A stretch of DNA of 53,939 nucleotides from Streptomyces sp. WM6386. Lineage in GTDB: Bacteria > Actinomycetota > Actinomycetes > Streptomycetales > Streptomycetaceae. Shown here in pieces: positions 1 to 7,366 of the stretch. The DNA is taken from the NCBI RefSeq assembly GCF_000972385.1, contig NZ_JXTE01000063.1, forward strand, positions 1 to 53,939, written 5' to 3'. The position numbers were made by a program, and so were the translations under genes. Numbering within the stretch: the stretch's first letter is position 1; each line of letters begins with the position of its first letter. The notes under the pieces were generated by a model, which saw nothing but the letters and a program-made list of their open reading frames with translations, searched no databases and was not told where the DNA came from.

Positions 1-147
1 CGGTCAACCCGCCCCCTTGCGGATACCTCATGTGACCGGCCTACTGCCACAACCACAACTTGTCAGCCCCCGCGACATCACGCCAGCAAGGTCAGTAACG
101 GCGCCCCCTGTCCGGGACGGCCCGGATGACACGCGAGACTGTTCCCC

Positions 148-1746
148 ATGAGTGAGTCCAGCGCCGCGCCCAAGACCGTCCTGCTCCGTCGAGGAGAGGT
201 CCACAGCCCCGCCGATCCCTTCGCCACCGCGATGGTCGTGGAGCGGGGTCAGGTCGCGTGGGTCGGTTCGGAAGGTGCTGCCGACGCCTTCACGGACGGG
301 GTCGACGAGGTCGTCGATCTGGATGGCGCTCTGGTCACGCCCGCGTTCACCGACGCGCATGTGCACACCACCTCCACCGGGCTCGCCCTGACCGGCCTGG
401 ACCTGTCCGACGCGCCCTCTCTGGAGGCGGCTCTCGCGCTCGTGCGGGACTTCGCAGGCTCCCGCCCGGACGACCGCGTCCTGCTGGGACACGGCTGGGA
501 CGCGGCCCGCTGGCCCGGCGGACGGCCGCCCACGCGCGCGGAGCTGGACGAGGCCACCGCAGGCCGACCGCTCTATCTGTCCCGGATCGACGTCCACTCG
601 GCGGTCGTGACCACGGCCCTGCTCGACATGACGTCCCTGGGGCGCCCCGAAGGCCCGCTCACCGCCGACGCCCACCACGCCGTACGCGCCACCGCCCTGG
701 CCGCGATCACCCCGGTCCAGCGCGTCGAGGCGCAGCGCACCGCGCTCGCCCGGGCCGCCTCCCTCGGCATCGGCTCGGTCCACGAGTGTGCCGGCCCCGA
801 GATCTCCTCCGAGGACGACTTCACCGGCCTGCTGCGGCTCGCCGCCGAGGAGGCCGGACCGCGGGTCGTGGGCTACTGGGCGGAGCAGGATGTCGACAAG
901 GCGCGGGAGCTGGGCGCTCTGGGCGCGGCCGGTGACCTCTTCGTCGACGGCGCCCTCGGCTCCCACACCGCCTGTCTGCACCAGCCGTACACCGACGCCG
1001 GTCACACCGGCACGGCCTATCTGGACGCGGCCGCCGTGGCCGCACACGTCGTCGCCTGCACCGAGGCGGGCCTCCAGGCGGGCTTCCATGCGATCGGCGA
1101 CGCCGCCGTGACCGCCGTGGTCGAGGGCATGCGTGCCGCCGCCGAGAAAATCGGCCTGGCCCGTGTCCGCGCCGCCCGGCACCGCGTCGAGCACGCCGAG
1201 ATGCTCACCCCCGAGACCATCGCCGCCTTCGCCGATCTGGGCCTGACCGCCTCCGTGCAGCCCGCCTTCGACGCGCTGTGGGGCGGCGAGGACGGCATGT
1301 ACGCCCAGCGCCTGGGCGTGGAGCGGGCACGCGCCCTGAACCCCTTCGCGGCCCTCCTGAAGGCCGGCGTGCCGCTCGCCTTCGGCTCCGACAGCCCCGT
1401 CACCCCGCTCGACCCGTGGGGCACGGTCCGCGCCGCCGCCTTCCACCGCACGCCCGAGCACCGCGTCTCCGTGCGCGCCGCGTTCACGGCCCACACGCGG
1501 GGCGGCTGGCGGGCGGTCGGCCGGGACGACGCGGGTGTTCTGGTGCCGGGTGCGCCCGCCGACTACGCGGTGTGGCGCACGGACGAACTCGTTGTCCAGG
1601 CTCCCGACGACCGGGTCGCCCGCTGGTCGACCGACCCCCGCTCCGGCACCCCCGGCCTGCCCGACCTGTCGCCGGGCGCCGACCTCCCGGTCTGCCTGCG
1701 CACCGTGGTGGGCGGCCGGACCGTGTTCGTAGGGCCGGGCGAGTGA
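148..1746 (+). CDS. YtcJ-type metal-dependent amidohydrolase (amidohydrolase family 3)
   Basis: A 532-aa cytoplasmic protein of the amidohydrolase superfamily, YtcJ/COG1574 branch. Visible metal-site elements are the HxH pair in DAHVHT (His71, His73), a histidine in GFHAIGD (about 314), a histidine in HRVEHAEM (about 349) and the terminal aspartate in FGSDSP (about 415), spaced as expected for a TIM-barrel hydrolase with a composite N- and C-terminal beta domain. The length is normal for the family. The substrate cannot be read from sequence; relatives hydrolyse exocyclic amide or ester bonds. The ATG follows a weak GAGA motif. It has no close operon partner: the downstream gene lies over 500 bp away behind its own promoters. 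Confidence 0.9.
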   Translation: MSESSAAPKTVLLRRGEVHSPADPFATAMVVERGQVAWVGSEGAADAFTDGVDEVVDLDGALVTPAFTDAHVHTTSTGLALTGLDLSDAPSLEAALALVRDFAGSRPDDRVLLGHGWDAARWPGGRPPTRAELDEATAGRPLYLSRIDVHSAVVTTALLDMTSLGRPEGPLTADAHHAVRATALAAITPVQRVEAQRTALARAASLGIGSVHECAGPEISSEDDFTGLLRLAAEEAGPRVVGYWAEQDVDKARELGALGAAGDLFVDGALGSHTACLHQPYTDAGHTGTAYLDAAAVAAHVVACTEAGLQAGFHAIGDAAVTAVVEGMRAAAEKIGLARVRAARHRVEHAEMLTPETIAAFADLGLTASVQPAFDALWGGEDGMYAQRLGVERARALNPFAALLKAGVPLAFGSDSPVTPLDPWGTVRAAAFHRTPEHRVSVRAAFTAHTRGGWRAVGRDDAGVLVPGAPADYAVWRTDELVVQAPDDRVARWSTDPRSGTPGLPDLSPGADLPVCLRTVVGGRTVFVGPGE

Positions 1747-1855
1747 TCTCCCGGGGTGGCGCGGCTCCGATCGGGCGCCGCCGCCCCGTCTCGCGACCTG
1801 CGTATCCTCCGCGCTGACCAGGGCTTTGAGTGAAGATGCGCAGGTCAAACAGCTG

Positions 1856-1886
1856 TTGACAGCCGACGGCAGGGGGCCGGTAGGTT
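1856..1886 (+). promoter_or_regulatory. Strong sigma-HrdB-like promoter ahead of a structured non-coding stretch
   Basis: TTGACA at 1856-1861 and TAGGTT at 1881-1886, separated by 19 bp, resemble a vegetative Streptomyces promoter. Transcription would begin near 1893, about 390 nt before the next start codon. This is either a long leader for ppm1 or the promoter of a separate small RNA. Confidence 0.55.
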
Positions 1887-1892
1887 CGGCCC

Positions 1893-2065
1893 AGTCCACC
1901 ACCGGACGCCCGACCGGGGAACGTCCGTCAACTCGTCGCCGCGCCGCTGGGTCAGGGACGGTGTGCCGCACCGGGCACCGCCACTGGCAGCCAGGCTCAG
2001 CGCCCGCGCCGCCGCGAGGGAACGTTCCGGCCGGTCGGGGAGGTGTGACCCGGGTGGGGCCCGGG
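1893..2065 (+). ncRNA. Candidate structured small RNA or long structured leader
   Basis: No convincing gene lies in 1747-2282. Just downstream of the 1856 promoter the DNA can fold into a long hairpin: 1909-1917 pairs with 2031-2039 and 1918-1924 with 2022-2028 (16 bp with one 2-nt bulge). Inside it 1945-1953 pairs with 1994-2002 (with G-U pairs) and 1959-1963 with 1976-1980. A separate CCCGGG-TGGGG-CCCGGG hairpin at 2049-2065 could end the transcript. The overall shape is a long interrupted rod. A proximal promoter for ppm1 further down makes an independent RNA plausible. The ends are inferred, and no known RNA family was recognised. Confidence 0.4.
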
Positions 2066-2217
2066 CGCTCAGTAGACAACGGCTTTCGGTCGATCCGCAG
2101 CCAGCGGGTCCCAGGTCGGCCCGAAGGGCGCCGGGCCCCCATCCGCAGTACGCACAGCTGCCGAGAAGTGCGCCCTTACCCCGCTTTTGTTAAAACGACA
2201 CCACCATACGAACGTCC

Positions 2218-2247
2218 TGTCACGTCGGCCCAGGCGGCGACCACTAT
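2218..2247 (+). promoter_or_regulatory. Possible proximal ppm1 promoter
   Basis: TGTCAC (2218-2223) and CACTAT (2242-2247) are 18 bp apart, about 35 bp before the ppm1 start. The match is moderate. If real, ppm1 does not need the distal 1856 promoter. Confidence 0.35.
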
Positions 2248-2282
2248 GGTGGACGCCTGCGTACGAACCTGAAGGGGCAGCA

Positions 2283-3077
2283 GTGAACGACGGCGACGGG
2301 ACCCTCGCGGCACAGGGCCACGGGAGGCAGTTCGGCCCGCTCGGCACCGCCTTGGTGATCATTCCGACCTACAACGAGGCGGAGAACATCAAGTCGATCG
2401 TCGACCGGGTGCGCAAGGCCGTCCCCGAGGCGCACGTCCTCGTCGCCGACGACAACAGCCCCGACGGCACCGGCAAGCTCGCCGACGAGCTGGCAGCCAC
2501 CGACGACCATGTCCAGATCCTGCACCGCAAGGGCAAGGAGGGCCTCGGCGCCGCCTACCTCGCGGGCTTCGCCTGGGGCCTGGAGCACGGTTACGGCGTC
2601 CTGGTCGAGATGGACGCCGACGGCTCCCACCAGCCCGAGGAACTGCCCCGCCTGCTGACCGCCCTCAAGGGCGCCGACCTGGTCCTCGGCTCGCGCTGGG
2701 TGCCCGGTGGCCGGGTCGTGAACTGGCCCAAGTCGCGCGAGTTCATCTCCCGCGGCGGCAGCCTCTACTCGCGCGTCCTGCTCGACGTTCCGATCCGGGA
2801 CGTCACCGGCGGCTACCGCGCCTTCCGCCGCGAGACCCTCGAAGGCCTCGGCCTCGGTGAGGTCGCCTCGCAGGGCTACTGCTTCCAGGTCGACCTGGCA
2901 CGCCGCGCGATCAAGGCCGGCTACCACGTCGTCGAGGTCCCCATCACCTTCGTCGAGCGCGAGCACGGCGACTCCAAGATGAGCCGCGACATCCTCGTGG
3001 AGGCCCTGTGGCGGGTCACCACGTGGGGCGTGGGGGAGCGGGTCGGCAAGGTGCTGGGCCGCGACAAGAAGGCCTGA
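2283..3077 (+). CDS. ppm1: Polyprenol monophosphomannose synthase (Ppm1, GT2 family)
   Basis: Transfers mannose from GDP-mannose to polyprenyl phosphate, giving the lipid-linked donor used by membrane mannosyltransferases, including protein O-mannosylation. The 264-aa protein is a single GT-A domain: the fold starts at LVIIPTYNEAENI (about 24-36), VADDNSPDGT (54-63) carries nucleotide-binding acidic residues, and EMDADGSHQPE (109-119) contains the DxD metal motif. The late VTGGYRAFRR segment is typical of DPM1-like enzymes. No fused acyltransferase domain is present, unlike some mycobacterial Ppm1 proteins. The GTG at 2283 is preferred over an upstream in-frame ATG (about 2187) because AAGGGG lies just before it and the extra N-terminus is unlike the family. 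Confidence 0.93.
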   Translation: MNDGDGTLAAQGHGRQFGPLGTALVIIPTYNEAENIKSIVDRVRKAVPEAHVLVADDNSPDGTGKLADELAATDDHVQILHRKGKEGLGAAYLAGFAWGLEHGYGVLVEMDADGSHQPEELPRLLTALKGADLVLGSRWVPGGRVVNWPKSREFISRGGSLYSRVLLDVPIRDVTGGYRAFRRETLEGLGLGEVASQGYCFQVDLARRAIKAGYHVVEVPITFVEREHGDSKMSRDILVEALWRVTTWGVGERVGKVLGRDKKA

Positions 3078-3155
3078 CGGCAGCCGTACGGCCGCACAGG
3101 CCCCGCTGATCGTCCCCTTATCCCGCGCTGAGCCGTGCCCAGGCACACTGGACAC

Positions 3156-3710
3156 ATGACGACTGGCGCTCCGACCCCGACGTACCCCGCCCGGCCCCCG
3201 CGCTCCCGGCTGCGCACCTTCCTGCCGCTGGGGATCGCCGCGTGGCTGGTGCTGGAGATCTGGCTGCTGACCGTGGTGGCGGGCGCCACGAGTGGGTTCC
3301 TGGTGTTCCTGCTGCTGCTCGCCGGCCTCGTGCTCGGCGCGGTGGTCATCAAGCGGGCCGGCCGACGGGCCTTCCGGAACCTCAACGAGGCCCTGCAGCG
3401 TGGCACGGCCCCCTCCGGCGGCGGTGGCAACGGTCTGCTGATGCTCGGCGGGCTGCTTCTCATGCTCCCCGGTCTGATCTCGGACGCGGTGGGCCTGGTC
3501 CTGCTGATCCCGCCGGTCCAGAAGGTCATCGCCCGCCGTGCGGAGCGCACCTTCGAGCGCAAGCTCCGCGAGGCCGGCCCGGGCACCCTGGGCGACGCCT
3601 TCCAGCAGGCCCGTAGGCAACGCCCCGACGGCAAGGTCGTCCAGGGCGAGGTCATCCGGGACGAGCCCGGGGACGCGCCTCAGGGGCCGCGTCCTCCTCT
3701 GATGGGCTGA
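3156..3710 (+). CDS. fxsA: FxsA family membrane protein
   Basis: A 184-aa inner-membrane protein of the FxsA/YtzA family. Hydrophobic segments lie at about 22-62 (two adjacent helices) and 95-118, with the family's glycine-rich stretch MLGGLLLMLPGLISD in the third and a charged, proline-rich cytoplasmic tail. E. coli FxsA affects exclusion of phage F7 by F plasmids; the role in Streptomyces is unknown. It lies 78 bp after ppm1 in the same direction and may be cotranscribed. The ATG at 3156 is chosen; an in-frame GTG at 3135 has no better ribosome-binding site. Confidence 0.85.
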   Translation: MTTGAPTPTYPARPPRSRLRTFLPLGIAAWLVLEIWLLTVVAGATSGFLVFLLLLAGLVLGAVVIKRAGRRAFRNLNEALQRGTAPSGGGGNGLLMLGGLLLMLPGLISDAVGLVLLIPPVQKVIARRAERTFERKLREAGPGTLGDAFQQARRQRPDGKVVQGEVIRDEPGDAPQGPRPPLMG

Positions 3711-3736
3711 GCCCCGCTCGGCTCGCGCCGAACGCA

Positions 3737-3781
3737 CGAGACCGCGGGCGCCGTACAGGAAGTACGGCGCCCGCGGTCTCG
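3737..3781. terminator. Bidirectional terminator between fxsA-like gene and rbpA
   Basis: A perfect 20-bp inverted repeat (3737-3756 with 3762-3781) and a 5-nt loop sits between two convergent genes. It is the cleanest hairpin in the window and should terminate transcription from both sides. Confidence 0.9.
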
Positions 3782-3816
3782 ATATTGCGTTGTGTTCCGC
3801 CCAAACCGCGGCGGGA

Positions 3817-4191
3817 CTACGCGGACTTGCGGCTGTCCCTGGGGTGAATCGCGATGTTCATCGCCCCTGAGCGCAGAACGGCCAGGCGCTCCTCGAGGAC
3901 CTCTTCGAGTTCCTCGCGGGTGCGCCGCTCCATCAGCATGTCCCAATGCGTACGCGCGGGCTTGGCCTTCTTTTCTTCAGGGCCGTCGCCGTCTACGAGG
4001 AGTGCTTGGGCCCCGCAGACCTTGCACTCCCACTCCGGCGGAATCTCCGCCTCGACCGAGAAGGGCATCTCAAAGCGATGTCCCTTCTCGCATGCGTACT
4101 CCACGGCCTGGCGCGGGGCCAGGTCGATGCCGCGGTCCGTCTCGTAGCTGGTCACCACGAGGCGCGTGCCGCGAAGAGCTCGCTCACTCAT
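3817..4191 (-). CDS. rbpA: RNA polymerase-binding protein RbpA
   Basis: An actinobacterial transcription factor that binds RNA polymerase and group 1/2 sigma factors (HrdB-like) and stabilises the open complex. The 124-aa length equals that of S. coelicolor RbpA. The zinc-associated cluster is visible as C34, H38, C56 and C59 in YACEKGHRF and WECKVCG. The C-terminal half (about 75-115, THWDMLMERRTREELEEVLEER) is the helical sigma-interaction domain, and the preceding basic linker is present. The protein begins with the usual MSERALRGTRL. It is monocistronic, between a terminator and the SigR-type promoter annotated at 4253-4279. Confidence 0.97.
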   Translation of the reverse strand: MSERALRGTRLVVTSYETDRGIDLAPRQAVEYACEKGHRFEMPFSVEAEIPPEWECKVCGAQALLVDGDGPEEKKAKPARTHWDMLMERRTREELEEVLEERLAVLRSGAMNIAIHPRDSRKSA

Positions 4192-4252
4192 GAATCGTGC
4201 CTCCCGGGCTTGTCGCCCACAGGACAGGTGTCGCTGTCGTCGTCATCCGGTC

Positions 4253-4279
4253 AACGTCCGGTCGGCGGTAAAGATTCCC
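4253..4279 (-). promoter_or_regulatory. SigR (disulfide-stress) promoter of rbpA
   Basis: On the minus strand GGGAAT (4274-4279), exactly 18 bp (4256-4273) and GTT (4253-4255) reproduce the sigma-R consensus GGGAAT-N18-GTT. rbpA is a known SigR target in S. coelicolor. The start would lie about 55-60 nt before the rbpA ATG. Confidence 0.88.
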
Positions 4280-4342
4280 GTTCCGGGCCATGCGTCGCCG
4301 TCGTAGCCGCCCCTTGTTGTACCCACCTGCGCCCGGTTTGTC

Positions 4343-4360
4343 ACATCTGCTAGCAGATGT
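4343..4360. repeat. Perfect 18-bp palindrome in the MFS-rbpA intergenic region
   Basis: ACATCTGCTAGCAGATGT reads the same on both strands without a spacer, so it looks more like a dimeric protein-binding site than a terminator hairpin. It lies about 150 bp upstream of rbpA and about 85 bp past the end of the MFS gene. No regulator can be assigned. Confidence 0.45.
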
Positions 4361-4446
4361 CACCCAGCGTTTCGGCATCTTTGACGCGCAGTAACGGTAC
4401 GCCTGGCAGGCCAAACGCGTACACTACCGCCCTTTCGCGCTGAATG

Positions 4447-5793
4447 CTAAATCTTCTCCGGAACGGGATTGCCCGCGTCGCTGATCGCCTGGCGTACCGG
4501 AACCCGTGCGAGCAGGCAGAACCCCAGGATGAAGAAGATCACCAGCGAGATGATCGCGTCCCGATAACTTCCGGTCAGCTGGTAGGTGATGCCGAACAGA
4601 AGCGGGCCCAGCCAGCTCATGCCGCGGTCGCTCATCTCGTACGCCGAGAAGTACTCGGCCTCCTTGCCCGGCGGGACGAGATGGGAGAACAGGGAGCGGG
4701 ACAGGGCCTGGCTGCCGCCGAGGACCAGGCCGATGCCGGCGGCCAGTACGAAGAACCACACCGGCGCCCCGGCGGGCAGGAAATAGCCAGCCGCCAGGGT
4801 CAGCGTCCAGGCCACCAGCGAACCGAGGATCGTGCGTTTCGCGCCGTACACGCGGGCCAGCCGGCCCATGCCCAGCGCGCCCGCCACCGCCAGCACCTGG
4901 ACGAGCAGGACGGCACCGATGAGCGTCGACTGGCCGAGGCCGAGCTCCTCGGAGCCGTAGACGGACGCCTGGGAGATCACGGTCTGGATGCCGTCGTTGT
5001 AGACGAGGTACGCCAGGAGGAAGGAGAGCGTCAGCGGATGGCGGCGCATGTCGCGGACGGTGGCCGCCAGTTGGCGGAAGCCGGGCGCGGTCGCCTCCTT
5101 CTGCGGCATCCGGCGGTCGTGCAGCCTTCGGAGCGGGATGAGGGTGAACGCACCCCACCACAGCCCCGCCGACGCCAGACAGATCCGCACCGCCATGCCC
5201 TCCGAGAGGCCGAAGGAGTCATGGCCGGTGTAGAGGACCAGGTTCACCACCAGCACCAGCGAGCCCGCCGCGTAGCCGAAGGCCCAGCCCCGGGAGGAGA
5301 CCGCGTCGCGTTCCTCGGGCGGGGCGATCTGCGGGAGGTAGGAGTTGTAGAGCATCGCCCCGACGGCCGACGCGGCGTTCGCCACGATGAGCAGGACGCC
5401 GCCCAGCAGATAGCGGTCGCTACCGAGGAAGAACATGGCCGCCGTCGCCGAGGCCCCGGTGTAGGCGGCGGCCGCCAACAGCGGCTTCTTGCGGCCCGTG
5501 CGGTCGGCCGCCACACCGACCAGGGGCATCACCATCACCGCCACGATCACGGACAGGGACACCGAGTACGCGAAGAAGGCACCGGCCCGCACCGGAATGC
5601 CCAGAGGGTGGACGTATCCGTCCGCGTCGGCGGCCTTCTCGGCCACCGAGGTCAGATACGGGCCGAGGAACACGGTGAGCACGCTCGTCGAGTAGACGGA
5701 GCACGCCCAGTCGTAGAAGTACCAGCCGCGCTGTTCGCGCCGTCGCTCGGCGGCCTCGTCGGCGCCCGTTGTCCGTATGGCGTCGGTGCCCAA
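4447..5793 (-). CDS. MFS transporter, UMF1/Atg22-like family
   Basis: A 448-aa polytopic membrane protein with about 12 hydrophobic segments. The N-terminal signature GWYFYDWACSVYSTSVLTVF and the early motif ADRTGRKKPLL match the UMF1/Atg22-like branch of the major facilitator superfamily, whose fungal members export amino acids from the vacuole; bacterial substrates are not established. The only suitable start is TTG at 5793, with AAGGGGG about 7 nt upstream. It follows the glycerophosphodiesterase gene by 56 bp on the same strand, so it may be the last gene of a yczE-like/glpQ-like/MFS transcript. Confidence 0.88.
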   Translation of the reverse strand: MGTDAIRTTGADEAAERRREQRGWYFYDWACSVYSTSVLTVFLGPYLTSVAEKAADADGYVHPLGIPVRAGAFFAYSVSLSVIVAVMVMPLVGVAADRTGRKKPLLAAAAYTGASATAAMFFLGSDRYLLGGVLLIVANAASAVGAMLYNSYLPQIAPPEERDAVSSRGWAFGYAAGSLVLVVNLVLYTGHDSFGLSEGMAVRICLASAGLWWGAFTLIPLRRLHDRRMPQKEATAPGFRQLAATVRDMRRHPLTLSFLLAYLVYNDGIQTVISQASVYGSEELGLGQSTLIGAVLLVQVLAVAGALGMGRLARVYGAKRTILGSLVAWTLTLAAGYFLPAGAPVWFFVLAAGIGLVLGGSQALSRSLFSHLVPPGKEAEYFSAYEMSDRGMSWLGPLLFGITYQLTGSYRDAIISLVIFFILGFCLLARVPVRQAISDAGNPVPEKI

Positions 5794-5849
5794 CCCGGCC
5801 CCCTTGCTGGTCCCGCGCCCAGTCCGCGGTTCCAGGGGAGCGAGGGCCG

Positions 5850-6617
5850 TCAGACCCAGACGCCCCGGTCCTCCATGACCTTGCGCAACGTGTCGATGTG
5901 ATCGGTCATGATGCCATCCACTCCCAGGTCCAGGAGCCGGTGCATGGCATCGGGATCATTGATGGTCCACACGTGCACCTGCAGCCCGCGCGCGTGGGCG
6001 GTCCGCACGAAGCGGTGGTCGACGACCTGGATGCCGTTCTGGGCCTCGGGCACCTGGGCGGCGACCGCGGAGCCGCGCAGCGCGGCCGGCACACCCCAGG
6101 AGCGCAGCCGCAGATTGAGGACGCCCCGGGTGCCGTACGAGGTCGCCAGCCGCGGGCCGGCCAGGCGCTGGGCGCGTACGACCCGGGCCTCGGAGAAGGA
6201 GCCGACGCAGATCCGGTCCCAGGTGCCGGTGCGCTCGATCAGCTCCAGGAGCGGATGGAGCGCCGGTTCGTCCTTGATGTCGACGTTCCAGCGGGCCTCG
6301 GGGAACGCCTCCAGGAGCTCCTCGAAGAGCGGCACCGGCTCCTTGCCCGCCACGCGCGCGTGCTGTATGTCCGCCCACGGCAGGTCCGTGATCCGGCCCG
6401 CTCCGTCGGTCATCCGGTCCAGGGTGCTGTCGTGGAAGGCGACGAGCCTCCCGTCCGCCGTGGCGTGGACGTCGGTCTCCAGATACCGGTAGCCGGTCTC
6501 GATCGCCCGCCGGAACTGCAGCAGGGTGTTCTCCAAGCCGTCCGCCGCCCCGCCCCGGTGGGCGAAGGGGATCGGGCCTGGGTGGTCGAGGTAGGGGTGG
6601 CGTATCCGGGTGCTCAC
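5850..6617 (-). CDS. Glycerophosphodiester phosphodiesterase (GDPD family)
   Basis: A 255-aa cytoplasmic enzyme that would hydrolyse glycerophosphodiesters to glycerol 3-phosphate and an alcohol. The GDPD catalytic signature is clear: AHRGGAADGLENT near residue 19, ETDVHATADGRLVAFHD around residues 46-62 (acidic metal ligands and the second histidine), then a late KDEPALH region and VWTINDPDAMHRLLDLGVDG, typical of the TIM-barrel C-terminus. There is no signal peptide, so it acts inside the cell, unlike secreted GlpQ. GTG start at 6617 overlaps the stop of the YczE-like gene by 4 nt (GTGA), implying translational coupling. Confidence 0.92.
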   Translation of the reverse strand: MSTRIRHPYLDHPGPIPFAHRGGAADGLENTLLQFRRAIETGYRYLETDVHATADGRLVAFHDSTLDRMTDGAGRITDLPWADIQHARVAGKEPVPLFEELLEAFPEARWNVDIKDEPALHPLLELIERTGTWDRICVGSFSEARVVRAQRLAGPRLATSYGTRGVLNLRLRSWGVPAALRGSAVAAQVPEAQNGIQVVDHRFVRTAHARGLQVHVWTINDPDAMHRLLDLGVDGIMTDHIDTLRKVMEDRGVWV

Positions 6618-7267
6618 CGACGCAGTATCGCGCGCCGGGGTTGCCCGGTGGCAACGACCGTGCTGCTGTCCGATGCCGAAGGAACGTCGAACAGCCGGAG
6701 GAAGAGCTGTGCGAGCGGGCCGATGGACACCGCGTAGAGCACCGTGCCGATGCCGATGGTGCCGCCGAGGGCGAAGCCGGTCGCGACGACCGCCATCTCG
6801 ACGGCCGTGCGCATCAGTCGGATCGAGCGGCCGGTGCGCTGGTGCAGGCCGGTCATCAGACCGTCCCGGGGTCCCGGCCCGAAACGGGCGGCGATGTAGA
6901 GACCGGTGGCCACGCCGTTGAGCAGGATGCCCGCCAGGAGAAGGGGGATCCGTACGGCCAGAGTGCGGACCTCGGGCAGCGCGGCGAGCGTTCCGTCCAT
7001 GGCGATGCCGACCACGAAGACGTTGGAGACCGTGCCGAGGCCCGGGCGCTGGCGCAACGGGATCCACAACAGGAGCACCGCCGCGCCCACGAAGATCGAC
7101 ACGACGCCGATCGTGCGGCCCGTCAGCTCGGCGAGGCCCTGGTGCAGCACGTTCCAGGGCTCCAGCCCCAGGCCCGCCTCGACGAGCAGTGCGGAACTCG
7201 CTCCGTAGAGGGCGAGACCGGCATACAGCTGGATCAGCCGGCGCCCGAGCCGGCTCTGTGCGGACAA
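6614..7267 (-). CDS. YczE/YitT-like integral membrane protein
   Basis: A 217-aa protein with about five hydrophobic segments and the conserved stretches LVEAGLGLEPWNVLHQGLA and FGPGPRDGLMTGL that mark the YczE (COG2364) family. In Bacillus, yczE neighbours the MocR regulator yczR, and the same divergent pairing is seen here. Bacillus YczE has been linked to production of some lipopeptide antibiotics; its biochemical role is unknown. The start is taken as TTG at 7267 because AGGGGG lies at proper distance; an upstream in-frame ATG near the MocR start would add a His-rich stretch unlike the family. Confidence 0.85.
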   Translation of the reverse strand: MSAQSRLGRRLIQLYAGLALYGASSALLVEAGLGLEPWNVLHQGLAELTGRTIGVVSIFVGAAVLLLWIPLRQRPGLGTVSNVFVVGIAMDGTLAALPEVRTLAVRIPLLLAGILLNGVATGLYIAARFGPGPRDGLMTGLHQRTGRSIRLMRTAVEMAVVATGFALGGTIGIGTVLYAVSIGPLAQLFLRLFDVPSASDSSTVVATGQPRRAILRR

Positions 7268-7366
7268 GTGGTGCCCCCTGTGGTCGTGGTGGCCTGGTGC
7301 ATGACACCCTGTGGCTTGGGTGGAAGCATCATCCATGGCCAATTCGGGGAAGGTGGACTGATTTTC

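Noticed and set aside
1893..2065. A cobalamin-riboswitch interpretation of the structured region (GCCACTGG and AGCCAGG motifs)
   Set aside because: The diagnostic conserved blocks of a B12 riboswitch are not present in the right order, and ppm1 is not a cobalamin-related gene.
4444..5901. A 485-codon plus-strand frame opposite the MFS transporter, and similar long frames opposite the HEAT, SMC-like subunit and ptsI genes
   Set aside because: Their translations are Arg/Gly/His-rich without domains, and the opposite strand encodes conserved families.
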